The notes under the pieces were generated by a model that saw only the letters and a list, made by a program, of their open reading frames with translations, did not search any database and was not told where the DNA came from. From positions 248,001-312,000 of the forward strand of contig NZ_JBOIUB010000004.1 in assembly GCF_050749885.1 (NCBI RefSeq): DNA of 64,000 nt, written 5' to 3'. Positions 47,121-55,868 of this stretch are shown in pieces. The stretch is from Zooshikella sp050749885 (lineage in GTDB: Bacteria; Pseudomonadota; Gammaproteobacteria; Pseudomonadales; Zooshikellaceae). Numbering within the stretch: position 1 is the first letter of the stretch; the number at the start of each line of letters is the position of its first letter. A program made the position numbers and the translations under genes.

Positions 47121-47618
47121 ATGAACAATCAAGTGATCAACCTCCTTCATAAAGTGGTTCCTGCTACGTTGTCATACTTGAATGTAAATTCACCTGTGGC
47201 AGCCTGCTTAATGGTGACGACCGCCTATGCAGAAAGTAGTCTTGCCACACATCGATATGATGGTAATGAGGGGTTAGGGGTCTATCATATTTCAGCTGCA
47301 AGTCATCGTTATTTGTGGGATGCCTATTTGGCTCAGCATCCTGATTTAGCCAGTAAAGTTCGAGGCTTGGCATCCCAGCAACTGTTTTTAATTCAACCAG
47401 AATTAGAACTTTTAAGTAATCTTTCATACGCAACAGCAATTGCTTGGCAATTATATCTCCAGTCGGGAGTTGCATTACCAGCGACTGCAGATCCATATCA
47501 ATTGGCTCAGTTTTGGTTAGAACATTTTGACAATGGATCTGAAGGTAAGACGGTTAATGTGTTTATGCAGTCATGGAAATCATTACGAGATTGCCATTCG
47601 ATGTTATTGGTGGCTTGA
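47121..47618 (+). CDS. Lysozyme-like/phage-type muramidase-like protein
   Basis: 165 residues, no signal peptide. The N-terminal half VVPATLSYLNVNSPVAACLM, AYAESSL with E38, and GLGVYHISAASHRYLWDAYL resembles the lysozyme superfamily and small phage-encoded proteins in which Glu is the catalytic acid and GVYHI/GVWQI follows. Without a signal peptide it would need a holin or other route, as phage endolysins do. No phage genes surround it. A very strong Shine-Dalgarno (AGGAGGTG) precedes the ATG, and a terminator follows about 100 bases downstream, so it is a single transcription unit. The function is likely peptidoglycan-related, but not certain. Confidence 0.62.
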   Translation: MNNQVINLLHKVVPATLSYLNVNSPVAACLMVTTAYAESSLATHRYDGNEGLGVYHISAASHRYLWDAYLAQHPDLASKVRGLASQQLFLIQPELELLSNLSYATAIAWQLYLQSGVALPATADPYQLAQFWLEHFDNGSEGKTVNVFMQSWKSLRDCHSMLLVA

Positions 47619-47937
47619 ATAGTAGAGGCGACAGCCGGCTATAATTGAGTATTTACTTTATTATGAAAGTGTAGAGTGTTTTTTACAAATCTTTCCCAGA
47701 CTTCCATTCCTTTAAGAAAAAGCATTATATAAATAATGCTTTTCTTTTTTCATATTCATTAGCTACACTGAGCAGTCACTAAAGTATTATCAGGGTAATA
47801 TAAGCCGATAAGGATATTTTGGAGTAATGACTACTTCACACAGAGGTTAGAAAACGCAAGGATGATATGTGTGATAAAGGTAATTAGCGCAAGACGTATC
47901 TACACTAAAAAAGTCAGGTTTAAAAAATTAGATAACA
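47619..47937 (+). other. Intergenic region with terminator
   Basis: 319 bases. It contains the terminator at 47718-47750 and, downstream of it, the promoter region of the solute-binding protein gene, where I cannot place clear boxes. Confidence 0.5.
47718..47750 (+). terminator. Rho-independent terminator after the lysozyme-like gene
   Basis: AAAAGCATTAT and ATAATGCTTTT form an 11-bp stem with an ATAA loop, followed by CTTTTTT. Confidence 0.9.
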
Positions 47938-48681
47938 ATGACAAATAGTTGGCTTATTACTCTGTGGCTGATATTACTCTTATCTAGTAGCAGTTATGGC
48001 AGTGACTTATTGGTATCAGGTCATCCAAGCTATCCTCCTGTTTCACAGGCTGAGGGAGATTTAATTACGGGTGTGGCTGCGAAAGTGACAAAAGCAATAG
48101 CTGATAAACTTAGTATTCCATATAAACTGGTCTCATCAGGTCCATGGAAACGAGTGCACTGGGCTGCTCAAAAAGGGAAGATTGATATTATTGCTGGGGT
48201 ATATTTGAATGAACATAGAAAAGCATATTTGGATTATGCTGAGTGGTTTATGACTGATCCCGTTGTAATTTTTGTTAAGAAAGGTAATACATTTCCTTAT
48301 CGGCAATGGAAAGACCTGATTGGTAAAAAAGGTTCCACCAATTTAGGGGAAAGTTTTGGTGAATCATTCGATCTCTTTATCCAAAAGTATCTTTATATGG
48401 AGTGGGAACATGAATCTATAGCTAACTTCCGTAAGCTCGCACATGATCGAATTGATTATTTTCTATATGGACTTTATCCGGCAACGGCTCAGCTTAAAGT
48501 GTACGGTTATGAAGACGATTTTGAAATACTTTCTCCCCCTGTTGTTGAAGAAAAGTTCTACTTTGCTTTTTCTAAACGTTCAAAATTCCGCTACTTAAAA
48601 CCCAAAATGAATGCAGTCATCGTTGAATTAAGAGAGTCAGGGATTATTCAACGATGGGTTGATGAGTTTTTCCGACATTGA
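47938..48681 (+). CDS. Extracellular solute-binding protein, family 3-like
   Basis: 247 residues with a signal peptide (about 1-21, SSSSYGSD). The periplasmic binding fold of family 3 is seen in VSGHPSYPPVSQAEGDLITG near the start, GPWKRVHWAAQKGKIDIIAG, the hinge-side VFVKKGN and the end MNAVIVELRESGIIQRWVDEF. Family members bind amino acids or similar small compounds for ABC transporters, or act as stand-alone sensors. No permease or ATPase gene is next to it, so it is an orphan binding protein. No good Shine-Dalgarno precedes the ATG at 47938, but no better start exists because the signal peptide begins right there. Confidence 0.8.
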   Translation: MTNSWLITLWLILLLSSSSYGSDLLVSGHPSYPPVSQAEGDLITGVAAKVTKAIADKLSIPYKLVSSGPWKRVHWAAQKGKIDIIAGVYLNEHRKAYLDYAEWFMTDPVVIFVKKGNTFPYRQWKDLIGKKGSTNLGESFGESFDLFIQKYLYMEWEHESIANFRKLAHDRIDYFLYGLYPATAQLKVYGYEDDFEILSPPVVEEKFYFAFSKRSKFRYLKPKMNAVIVELRESGIIQRWVDEFFRH

Positions 48682-48734
48682 TGTTTAGAATCATTCTATC
48701 CTTTATCAGGTGATCTTTATTTAAAGCGAACTTT

Positions 48735-49349
48735 TTATTGTAGTGACAGCCGAATATTATCAATAAAAAAGTGTTCACTATGAGGACCAAAAATCATAAT
48801 GTCCAGATTTTTAATATTTAATTGTGTGGGCGCTGTGATAGAGCCTGTAACAGGCCACCACTGTTGAGTGGGTACTTTACCAAGAAAGATGTCTTGTATT
48901 TTTAGACCTTCATCACTGTCAATAAAGAGGTGTACACAAACATTATCACTATATTGCTGTTGATTTGGAATATTAATTTCAAAGCTTAATTGATACTGGC
49001 GCCCAGCAAGTAGTAATCTGTTGACTGGAAGTTTTGCGGCTGAAAACCATTTATGGCGGTTAAAAACATGTAAAACGCCACCTTGTTCTGACTGGGTATA
49101 AGTTTGCTCGACTTGAGCACCAAACATTCCTTGCCAGTTTTGTGTTCCATACTCAAAATCAAAATGTAGGCTTGGTAAAGTCTCCTGAGGGTAGTAGGTG
49201 TGATTATACGTCGTGTGAAGTTTTTCTGAATACGATTGTAGGTGGTTGGCATTCACTTGTTGGACAAGACAAATGAAGCTGATTATTCCCCATAACAATG
49301 GGTGGTGATAAACACAAGTGGCTTTTTGCTCCTTGCTGGGGCTGAGCAT
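48735..49349 (-). CDS. Secreted protein with a carbohydrate-binding-module-like (CBM4/9-type) domain
   Basis: 204 residues. A signal sequence lies at about residues 18-35 (LWGIISFICLVQQVNAN). The rest resembles a CBM4/9 jelly-roll: HFDFEYGTQNWQGMFGAQVE near the front, a G-R-QYQLSFEINIP strand, WWPVTGSITAPTQLNI, and a last strand with FFIDNIRLSL. Such domains bind polysaccharide chains. No catalytic domain is attached, so it may help attach a partner or the cell surface to sugars. The target sugar is unknown. It is convergent with the solute-binding protein, 53 bases apart. Confidence 0.72.
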   Translation of the reverse strand: MLSPSKEQKATCVYHHPLLWGIISFICLVQQVNANHLQSYSEKLHTTYNHTYYPQETLPSLHFDFEYGTQNWQGMFGAQVEQTYTQSEQGGVLHVFNRHKWFSAAKLPVNRLLLAGRQYQLSFEINIPNQQQYSDNVCVHLFIDSDEGLKIQDIFLGKVPTQQWWPVTGSITAPTQLNIKNLDIMIFGPHSEHFFIDNIRLSLQ

Positions 49350-49704
49350 ACCTTTCTCCTTATAGGTAGACTTTTTTATTGTTTTTTAGTTGTGTCTATT
49401 TGTTTCATGCGTAATACATAAAAGAGTATGTATTTATGCTTTTAATGATAAAGCAGCTTATACGTGTGTTAAGCGTTAGAGCGATTGATGTCGTTGAGCT
49501 TTGCTTAAATATCATTGTAAGTCTTAATATCGGGTAAAAAAGGCTAATCTAGAATGTAAGGCACAAGGCGGGTTTTGCAAAGCTGTGAGGTAGTCTAATA
49601 GTTTATTATGTGATCTAATTCAATTATAAGTGTCTTCTTATATCTATAGCTCAATGGACTTAATTCGCTAAGTATACTGTAAGTTGAAGAGGTGATTTGT
49701 CATT
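49350..49704. other. Intergenic region between the CBM-like gene and the DUF2835 gene
   Basis: 355 bases of AT-rich sequence holding two divergent promoter regions. I see no palindrome, RNA or terminator worth naming. Confidence 0.4.
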
Positions 49705-49929
49705 ATGCCCAGTGTGACAGTAACATTGAATATTTCACCAGAAGAGTACTTGCGGTATTACAAAGGTTCTGCAAAACAAGTGTTAGCGCACACAGGTGAT
49801 GGTCGATCAGTTAGTTTTCCTGCTAATATTTTACAGCGTTTTCTCACTCATGCAGGAATACAGGGACAGTTTGTTATTGAGTTTGATAGTGATGGGCATT
49901 TTAAGTCTGTTAACGCTATTTCTCGTTAA
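49705..49929 (+). CDS. DUF2835 family protein
   Basis: 74 residues, with no signal peptide or membrane segment. The pattern matches DUF2835: VTVTLNISPEEYLRYYKGSA, VLAHTGDGRSVSFPANILQRF and HAGIQGQFVIEFDSDGHF. These are small gammaproteobacterial proteins of unknown role with a regular beta/alpha pattern. GAGGTG lies 8-10 bases in front of the ATG. It is convergent with the fimT gene, 22 bases apart. Confidence 0.85.
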   Translation: MPSVTVTLNISPEEYLRYYKGSAKQVLAHTGDGRSVSFPANILQRFLTHAGIQGQFVIEFDSDGHFKSVNAISR

Positions 49930-49951
49930 CATACATATGGACTATGTAGCG

Positions 49952-50584
49952 TTAGCCAGAGCACTGAATATCTTTGCCTTTTCTTGTTTCAATGATGCCA
50001 TCACCATCAATGTCTGCAGCATGCTGTGTTCGCCCTGTAAAGCTGACAATAAGTTGTCGAGCATGACGGTTATTGTTGTTAGTGGGACAAACGGTTAATG
50101 TGCCTGCTGTACCTGAAATGATTCCGTCAGGTTTAAAGCGTAGATAACTTCTTCCTGCTGATAATCGACTTGATATTTTGATTTTACGGTTTATATCGAG
50201 TATTTGATAAAGAATTTCCTCACCATCAAGTTGTTTATTTTTATTAGGATCGCTAAAAACAATGATATGTTGGTGCCATTCAGTTTGACAGGAAATACCA
50301 TCAGCAGAAGGGCAGAGGGTAACAGTTGTTTTATGTACTACGGCTTGAGTGCGTGCTGTAACAATAGCATTATGGAGGATGTTGATACTGGTTCGTGTTG
50401 AGCAACTTTGTATAAATTGATTGAGAGCAGGTATGCCATAACCAACAAGAATTATAAGAATGCTGCATGTTACCAATAATTCGACTAGGGTAAATCCTCG
50501 AGAATTAATATGAGCGCCAATGCTATGAAGTGAAGACTTTTTTTTGACGTGCGTAAGAGTACGATGAGTAGCAAATGATGGCAT
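49952..50584 (-). CDS. fimT: Pseudopilin FimT/GspH family
   Basis: 210 residues. The prepilin cleavage site is G30|FTLVELLV with Glu5. The leader is unusually long at 30 residues. The ATG at 50584 is preceded by GGAGGGAA, so the long leader is real rather than a start error. The C-terminal half has a GspH fold with GTLTVCP and RQLIVSFTGRTQ, and one or two disulfides from the cysteines. FimT is a minor pilin; in Acinetobacter and Legionella it binds DNA for uptake. It lies beside pilR as in Pseudomonas (fimT next to pilR/fimU), which supports the fimT label over fimU. Confidence 0.82.
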   Translation of the reverse strand: MPSFATHRTLTHVKKKSSLHSIGAHINSRGFTLVELLVTCSILIILVGYGIPALNQFIQSCSTRTSINILHNAIVTARTQAVVHKTTVTLCPSADGISCQTEWHQHIIVFSDPNKNKQLDGEEILYQILDINRKIKISSRLSAGRSYLRFKPDGIISGTAGTLTVCPTNNNNRHARQLIVSFTGRTQHAADIDGDGIIETRKGKDIQCSG

Positions 50585-50923
50585 GTTCCCTCCTTGGTCC
50601 TATACGGTGTGAACTAAATTCCCTACAGACTAAAAGTAAAAAGTGTATAAAAAATAATCATATTGTTTGGGGCGAGAAATTCTGTTAATTCTTCGGCAAC
50701 TTTTTTGTATCTGTAAATAATCTCTGGACTCACTTGACTTAGCTCAGTTTTAACGTGAGAGAGGCCCACTACTGAATATTATTCAAGGTTTATTTTGTTG
50801 ATACCTTAACAAAGCTGTTTCAGTACACATTTTAGTTTAAGGAATAGAATGGCTCATCGATTGATGTGGTTTATGGATACTAATAAATAAAAAAATGCTT
50901 TCGGTTTTTACGTAAATTAATGC
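50585..50923. other. Intergenic region between pilR and fimT
   Basis: 339 AT-rich bases downstream of pilR and upstream of fimT, both on the - strand. The fimT promoter must be here. I found no clear sigma-54 GG-N10-GC element. Confidence 0.4.
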
Positions 50924-52306
50924 TTAATCTAAGCCTAATTTTTTAAGACGATAACGAAGCGCTCGAAAAGTGATTCCTAACTTTTTAGCTGCAGCCGTTT
51001 TGTTCCATCTGGACTCTTCTAGTGCTTGAACAATGGCTTTGCGTTCCAGCTCTGCTAAATAGTCTTCTAGTGATTGGCTACCATCTAGTGGAATCGGTGA
51101 CTCTGCTGTAATAGTTTGTGGTTCTGAGTCAGAGGTTACACTGACTGAGGAGGTTGTACTCTCGGCGTTCAATTTTAAATCATTCACCGATATTTCATCT
51201 GCTTCGCAAAGGGTAAAAGCGCGTTCTAAAATATTTTCTAACTCTCGAACATTTCCAGGGAAACTATAAGCAAGTAAGGCATTTTCAGCTTCAGGTGTAA
51301 GGTGGGGTGGCTCTATTTCGCATGGCTCTGCAAGCTGTTTTAAAAAGAAATTAGCAAGCAACAAAATATCTTCCTGCCGTTCACGAAGTGGGGGGACATT
51401 AAGCTCAATCACATTAATGCGATAAAATAGGTCTTGTCTAAATTGGCCATTGGCAACCATGTCAACAAGATCTTTATGTGTAGCACTAAGAATGCGTGTA
51501 TTTATTTTTATTTCTTGTTGACTACCCACTGGGCGAATAGCTTTTTCTTGAATGGCGCGTAGCAGTTTTACTTGCATAGGGGCTGGGAGATCAGCTACTT
51601 CATCTAAAAACAGAGTTCCTCCATCAGCAGACTGAAAAAGGCCTTCTTTATCACTGGTAGCTCCTGTAAAACTGCCTTTTTTGTGGCCAAAAAATTCGCT
51701 TTCCATAAGTTCAGAAGGGATTGCGCCACAGTTAACAGGGATAAAGGGATGATTGGCTCGTGGTCCTTGCTCATGGATTAAGCGAGCGACCATTTCTTTG
51801 CCTGTACCTGACTCACCACTGATGTAAACAGGCGCTTGGCTTCGAGCAAGTTTGAGGATTTGCTTGCCCAGCTTGGCCATGACGGCTGACTGACCCAATA
51901 ATTGAGTTTGTTTGATAACAGTACTATCTGTAATGGGGGTGACAAGTTGCAAGGCATTGTTTATAAGCTCTCTGAGCCTTTGTAAATCAATAGGCTTACT
52001 GACGAAGTCAAATGCACCTGCTTTTAATGCTTCAATCGCTGTATCCATACTGCCATAGGCTGTGATCATGGCGACTGGCATGTCACTGTAGAATTGATTG
52101 ATATGTTTAACCAGTTCAATGCCATTACCATCCGGCAAATTCATATCAGTAAGACATAGATTATAAGTATCATCAGCTAGAGCAGACTTTGCGCTTATTA
52201 TTCCATCGACAGCCAGGGTGTTCAGTCGCATTCGACCCAGAGTGATTTCGAGCAACTCCCGAATGTCAGGCTCGTCATCAACAATTAAAACTTTGGGCTT
52301 ATTCAT
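50924..52306 (-). CDS. pilR: Two-component response regulator PilR (sigma-54 activator)
   Basis: 460-residue NtrC-type regulator that activates pilA with sigma-54 in Pseudomonas. The receiver domain (1-120) has D54 in LTDMNLPDG. The AAA+ domain (about 138-375) has Walker A GESGTGKE, the sigma-54 contact loop as GSFTGA (usually GAFTGA) and LFLDEVADLP. The C-terminal Fis-type HTH is SRWNKTAAAKKLGITFRALRYRLKKL. The pilS stop overlaps the pilR start by 8 bases, so they are co-translated. pilA is not in the window, so the main target promoter is elsewhere. Confidence 0.95.
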   Translation of the reverse strand: MNKPKVLIVDDEPDIRELLEITLGRMRLNTLAVDGIISAKSALADDTYNLCLTDMNLPDGNGIELVKHINQFYSDMPVAMITAYGSMDTAIEALKAGAFDFVSKPIDLQRLRELINNALQLVTPITDSTVIKQTQLLGQSAVMAKLGKQILKLARSQAPVYISGESGTGKEMVARLIHEQGPRANHPFIPVNCGAIPSELMESEFFGHKKGSFTGATSDKEGLFQSADGGTLFLDEVADLPAPMQVKLLRAIQEKAIRPVGSQQEIKINTRILSATHKDLVDMVANGQFRQDLFYRINVIELNVPPLRERQEDILLLANFFLKQLAEPCEIEPPHLTPEAENALLAYSFPGNVRELENILERAFTLCEADEISVNDLKLNAESTTSSVSVTSDSEPQTITAESPIPLDGSQSLEDYLAELERKAIVQALEESRWNKTAAAKKLGITFRALRYRLKKLGLD

Positions 52307-53909
52307 GAGTATCGTTTAAATGCATGCTTTCATGTTGACCATGCGTAAATGTGATCCTAAAGGTACAGCCTGATTCATAACGCACTAGCTCAAGAGATGC
52401 CTGGTTAGCCTCGCATAACTCTTTGGATATATACAATCCTAGTCCTGTCCCTCTAGGCTCGGTGGTATAAAAAGGCTCAAATAAATGGTTTCTTACCTCT
52501 GGTTTCATACCTGGTCCATTATCAATGATCTCAAGATAAGGTAGCCCGTTATCGTCTCGTAACCCTGTATGTAATTGTAGCGTGGCTTGTTGATTCTTCT
52601 TGAAGCTATACCGTAAACCATTTTGGCAAAGGTTCGTGACAACTTGAGTGAGCTGATCAGGGTCCGCCATGATCTGAATAGGTGCAGGAAAGGGGGTGAA
52701 GCTAATGACTGGGTTGCTAAAACCTGGAAAAGGTTCTTCAGTCAAAAACTGTTTAACCCAGTCACTTAATATAAGGGAGTGTGGGTTACTGGTTTTGCGG
52801 CGGGTGAGCTGTAATACATTTTCAATGATGATGTTCATGCGCCGTGAGTGATTTTGGATGATTTCAATCAGTCGTTGATCAGCACTGCTTAATTGGTCAG
52901 ATTCGTTGAGTAATTGGGCCGCATGACTAATAGCACCTAATGGGTTCCTAATTTCATGAGCTATTGCAGCCGTTAGTTTGCCTAAAGACGCTAGCTTGAG
53001 CTGTTGGGCTTGTTGATTTATTGCCGTTAGGTCATCAAGAAAAATAATAACTTTGCTCGATTCATTATCGTATATTTGAGTGAAGCTTGATTGGACTTTT
53101 GGGCGATCTGGACTTGTTTGAAATGGTTTGGGGGGCGATTCAGGGTGTGCTTTCCAATGTTGAAAGCAAGCATGTAAGTCGGGGGCCGCTTGTAATAGTG
53201 TAGGTGTTTGTTCTGGGTTGTTTAAAAAAAAATGACTGGCTTGATTCATCATAATAATACGCTCATGGTCATCAATAACCAGAATCCCAGTACGCATACG
53301 TTGGATAATCAGCTGATTTAATTTTTGAAGATTATAGTATTCAGTGCTGCGCTGTCTGGCAATTTCTTCACTACGGCGGATCCGGTCAGAAAGACTTTGC
53401 ACGAAAATAGCCGTGGCAAAGATAATTGCACCTAATAAGCCGGCATTAATAGATTTACTTTGTTCATCAGGAACCAGTGTTTGATAAATGCTGAGGGCTA
53501 TGATGCATAAGGTGGCCAATGCCGCAATAGCAATGCCCGTTCGGCCTTTTAATAAGATATTGCCAGCGGCAACAGCCACAATTAACAAATTTCCCAGGCC
53601 AGTGGCTTGTTTTCGACTTAAATAAAACAGCACGCTCAGTAAAACAACATCCAGGCAGATAATCGTAAAAATTTGTATGGTGTTAGGTGGTTTGCTACTG
53701 ATAGCAATGATCAATATGTTGATGCTGAGATAAATAAATGCAAATACTTTGAAATAAAGTGAAGTATCAGGTGTGATCAGTTCTTTACCAATAGGACTGA
53801 ATGCTGCGGCTAAGAATAAAAGGCCCAAAATAGTGCGATAAAGGTTATAAACCCTCAGGGCATGAAAACGTCGATTTGATATTTCGCTGTTATAGACGGT
53901 GACCGGCAT
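52299..53909 (-). CDS. pilS: Sensor histidine kinase PilS
   Basis: 536 residues. The N-terminal 180 residues form about six membrane helices, as in PilS. A PAS-like segment (GILVIDDHERIIMMNQASHF, about 215-235) is followed by the H-box (LTAAIAHEIRNPLGA), N-box (LCQNGLRYSF), DNGPGMKP and the GTGLGLYISKEL G-box. PilS phosphorylates PilR and reads pilin levels in the inner membrane. The start at 53909 is an ATG with no strong Shine-Dalgarno. nadE lies on the opposite strand, 245 bases away, where Pseudomonas has bamD directly. Confidence 0.94.
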   Translation of the reverse strand: MPVTVYNSEISNRRFHALRVYNLYRTILGLLFLAAAFSPIGKELITPDTSLYFKVFAFIYLSINILIIAISSKPPNTIQIFTIICLDVVLLSVLFYLSRKQATGLGNLLIVAVAAGNILLKGRTGIAIAALATLCIIALSIYQTLVPDEQSKSINAGLLGAIIFATAIFVQSLSDRIRRSEEIARQRSTEYYNLQKLNQLIIQRMRTGILVIDDHERIIMMNQASHFFLNNPEQTPTLLQAAPDLHACFQHWKAHPESPPKPFQTSPDRPKVQSSFTQIYDNESSKVIIFLDDLTAINQQAQQLKLASLGKLTAAIAHEIRNPLGAISHAAQLLNESDQLSSADQRLIEIIQNHSRRMNIIIENVLQLTRRKTSNPHSLILSDWVKQFLTEEPFPGFSNPVISFTPFPAPIQIMADPDQLTQVVTNLCQNGLRYSFKKNQQATLQLHTGLRDDNGLPYLEIIDNGPGMKPEVRNHLFEPFYTTEPRGTGLGLYISKELCEANQASLELVRYESGCTFRITFTHGQHESMHLNDTHE

Positions 53910-54154
53910 TGGGACGTTATATTGCTTTATTAAGAATTAACAAGGTAGGCAGTTGTACGCCTTTGATAATAAGGTTTTCCTGTTGAGTTCAGTGTAGCAA
54001 ATGAATGTTTGCTCAAGGTGGCAGCTCAATAAATAGAGATGGTAAGTCGCAACACCAAAAATAACTTTGATGACTGGATCGGCCAAGCTATTTTACAGGG
54101 AGCATTGTTTCCCCCAAAATAGCGCAATTTGTTCAATTGACCACTAGGGTTCTT

Positions 54155-55765
54155 ATGTCAGCGAAGCTTTCGATTGTCATGGCTCAACTGAATTTTTTAG
54201 TTGGGGATATTCAGGGTAATACGAAAAAAATCATTGCGGCTGTTGAGCAGGCAAAGCAATTATATCAGGCAGATATTATTGTTTTTTCTGAGTTAAGCTT
54301 GTGTGGTTACCCTCCAGAAGATTTGCTTTTACGAGACAGTATGCAGTTGAGGGTTGAGCAGGCATTAACTCAGTTAAGTGAAGTGAGTGGTATTGATATC
54401 GTCATCGGCTTGCCTTTCGCAGGGCAAAACCAAGCCTTAGTCATGGGTGATGGAAAAATTAAAGCCCGCTATGCCAAACAGTTGCTACCTAACTACCAAG
54501 TATTTGATGAAAAGCGCTACTTTGCTCCTGGCCATGAAACCACAGTGTATGACCATAATGGTATAAAAATAGGGTTATGTATTTGTGAGGATATTTGGGA
54601 GCCAGGCCCAGCAAAAGCGGCTAAGCAAGCAGGTGCCGAGCTGTTACTCTGTTTAAATGCATCTCCCTACCATACGGATAAAGTAGCTGAACGCCAACAC
54701 GTTGCCAGGCAGCGGTGTCTTGAGAATCAAATCCCTATGATTTATGTAAATCAAGTGGGGGGGCAAGATGAGTTGGTGTTTGATGGTGGCTCTTTTGCAA
54801 TGAATGCAGATGGTGTAATTGCCATGGGAGGCGACTACTATCAGGAAGGGCTTTACCCGTTGGTTTTTGACTTGTCATCAAAGTCGATAGTCACGGGTGT
54901 GCAAGTTCATCCACCCGAAAAAATGCAAAGTATTTATCAGGCTTTGGTGTTAGGAGTAAAAGATTATGTGGAAAAAAACGGCTTCAAAGGCGTTATTTTA
55001 GGCTTATCAGGAGGCATTGACTCTGCATTAACCTTAGCCGTTGCTGTTGATGCATTGGGTAAAGAGCGAGTTTCTGCGGTAATGATGCCTTATCACTATA
55101 CCTCTTCTATGAGCTTGGAGGATGCTGAGGCCGAAGCAAAAGCATTGCAGGTAGATTATAAGGTGCTACCGATTGAGGCTATGTTTGATGCATTTATGTC
55201 TACTTTATCTGATGAGTTTAAAGACACTGCACGTGATACCACTGAAGAAAATCTTCAGGCACGTTGCCGAGGTGTTTTGCTTATGGCTCTCTCAAATAAA
55301 AAGCGTTATCTGGTACTGACAACAGGCAATAAAAGTGAAATGGCTGTTGGCTACGCGACATTGTATGGTGATATGGCAGGTGGTTTTGATGTGCTCAAAG
55401 ATGTACCAAAAACATTAGTTTTTGAGTTGGCTCGTTATCGCAACACCATCTCACCTGTTATTCCTGAAAGGGTTATTACTCGTCCTCCTTCAGCAGAATT
55501 GGCACCAGGGCAGGTGGATGAAGACAGTTTGCCAAGTTATGATGTATTGGATGCGATTTTAGCCAATTATATTGAGCATGATTTAAGTGCGGATGCAATT
55601 GTGGCAAAGGGCTTTTTAAAAGAAGACGTTTATCGTGTGCTGCGTTTGGTTGATATTAATGAATATAAGCGACGTCAGGCTGCTATTGGGGTAAGAATCA
55701 CTCGTCGTGGATTTGGTCGAGATAGACGTTATCCAGTAACGAATGGGTGGCAGTTGGGTGAATAA
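54155..55765 (+). CDS. nadE: Glutamine-dependent NAD(+) synthetase
   Basis: 536-residue enzyme that makes NAD from nicotinate adenine dinucleotide, ATP and glutamine. The N-terminal nitrilase-type glutaminase has the triad E46 (VFSELSLCGYPPEDLL), K108 (AKQLLPNY) and C144 (CICEDIWEPG). The C-terminal synthetase has the P-loop LGLSGGIDSAL near residue 285, TGNKSE, and KDVPKTLVFELARY. The ATG at 54155 begins at the usual N-terminus; a TTG at 54137 is unlikely. It sits between pilS and bamD. A bidirectional terminator ends it. Confidence 0.95.
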   Translation: MSAKLSIVMAQLNFLVGDIQGNTKKIIAAVEQAKQLYQADIIVFSELSLCGYPPEDLLLRDSMQLRVEQALTQLSEVSGIDIVIGLPFAGQNQALVMGDGKIKARYAKQLLPNYQVFDEKRYFAPGHETTVYDHNGIKIGLCICEDIWEPGPAKAAKQAGAELLLCLNASPYHTDKVAERQHVARQRCLENQIPMIYVNQVGGQDELVFDGGSFAMNADGVIAMGGDYYQEGLYPLVFDLSSKSIVTGVQVHPPEKMQSIYQALVLGVKDYVEKNGFKGVILGLSGGIDSALTLAVAVDALGKERVSAVMMPYHYTSSMSLEDAEAEAKALQVDYKVLPIEAMFDAFMSTLSDEFKDTARDTTEENLQARCRGVLLMALSNKKRYLVLTTGNKSEMAVGYATLYGDMAGGFDVLKDVPKTLVFELARYRNTISPVIPERVITRPPSAELAPGQVDEDSLPSYDVLDAILANYIEHDLSADAIVAKGFLKEDVYRVLRLVDINEYKRRQAAIGVRITRRGFGRDRRYPVTNGWQLGE

Positions 55766-55814
55766 AACTGGATGTTTACTTGGGTTAATACGGTTTTTAA
55801 CACGTTAGTAAATA

Positions 55815-55846
55815 TAAAAAAACGGGGCATTTGCCCCGTTTTTTTG
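55815..55846. terminator. Bidirectional terminator between nadE and bamD
   Basis: AAAAAACGGGGC and GCCCCGTTTTTTT pair around ATTT, with A- and T-runs on both sides, so it can end nadE (+) and bamD (-). Confidence 0.93.
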
Positions 55847-55868
55847 ACTATTGTGAGCATGAATAAGA

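Noticed and set aside
47121..47618. Prophage remnant around the lysozyme-like gene
   Set aside because: No capsid, tail, integrase or holin gene lies nearby; it is a single unit with its own terminator.
50585..50923. Sigma-54 promoter for fimT
   Set aside because: No GG-N10-GC element found by eye.
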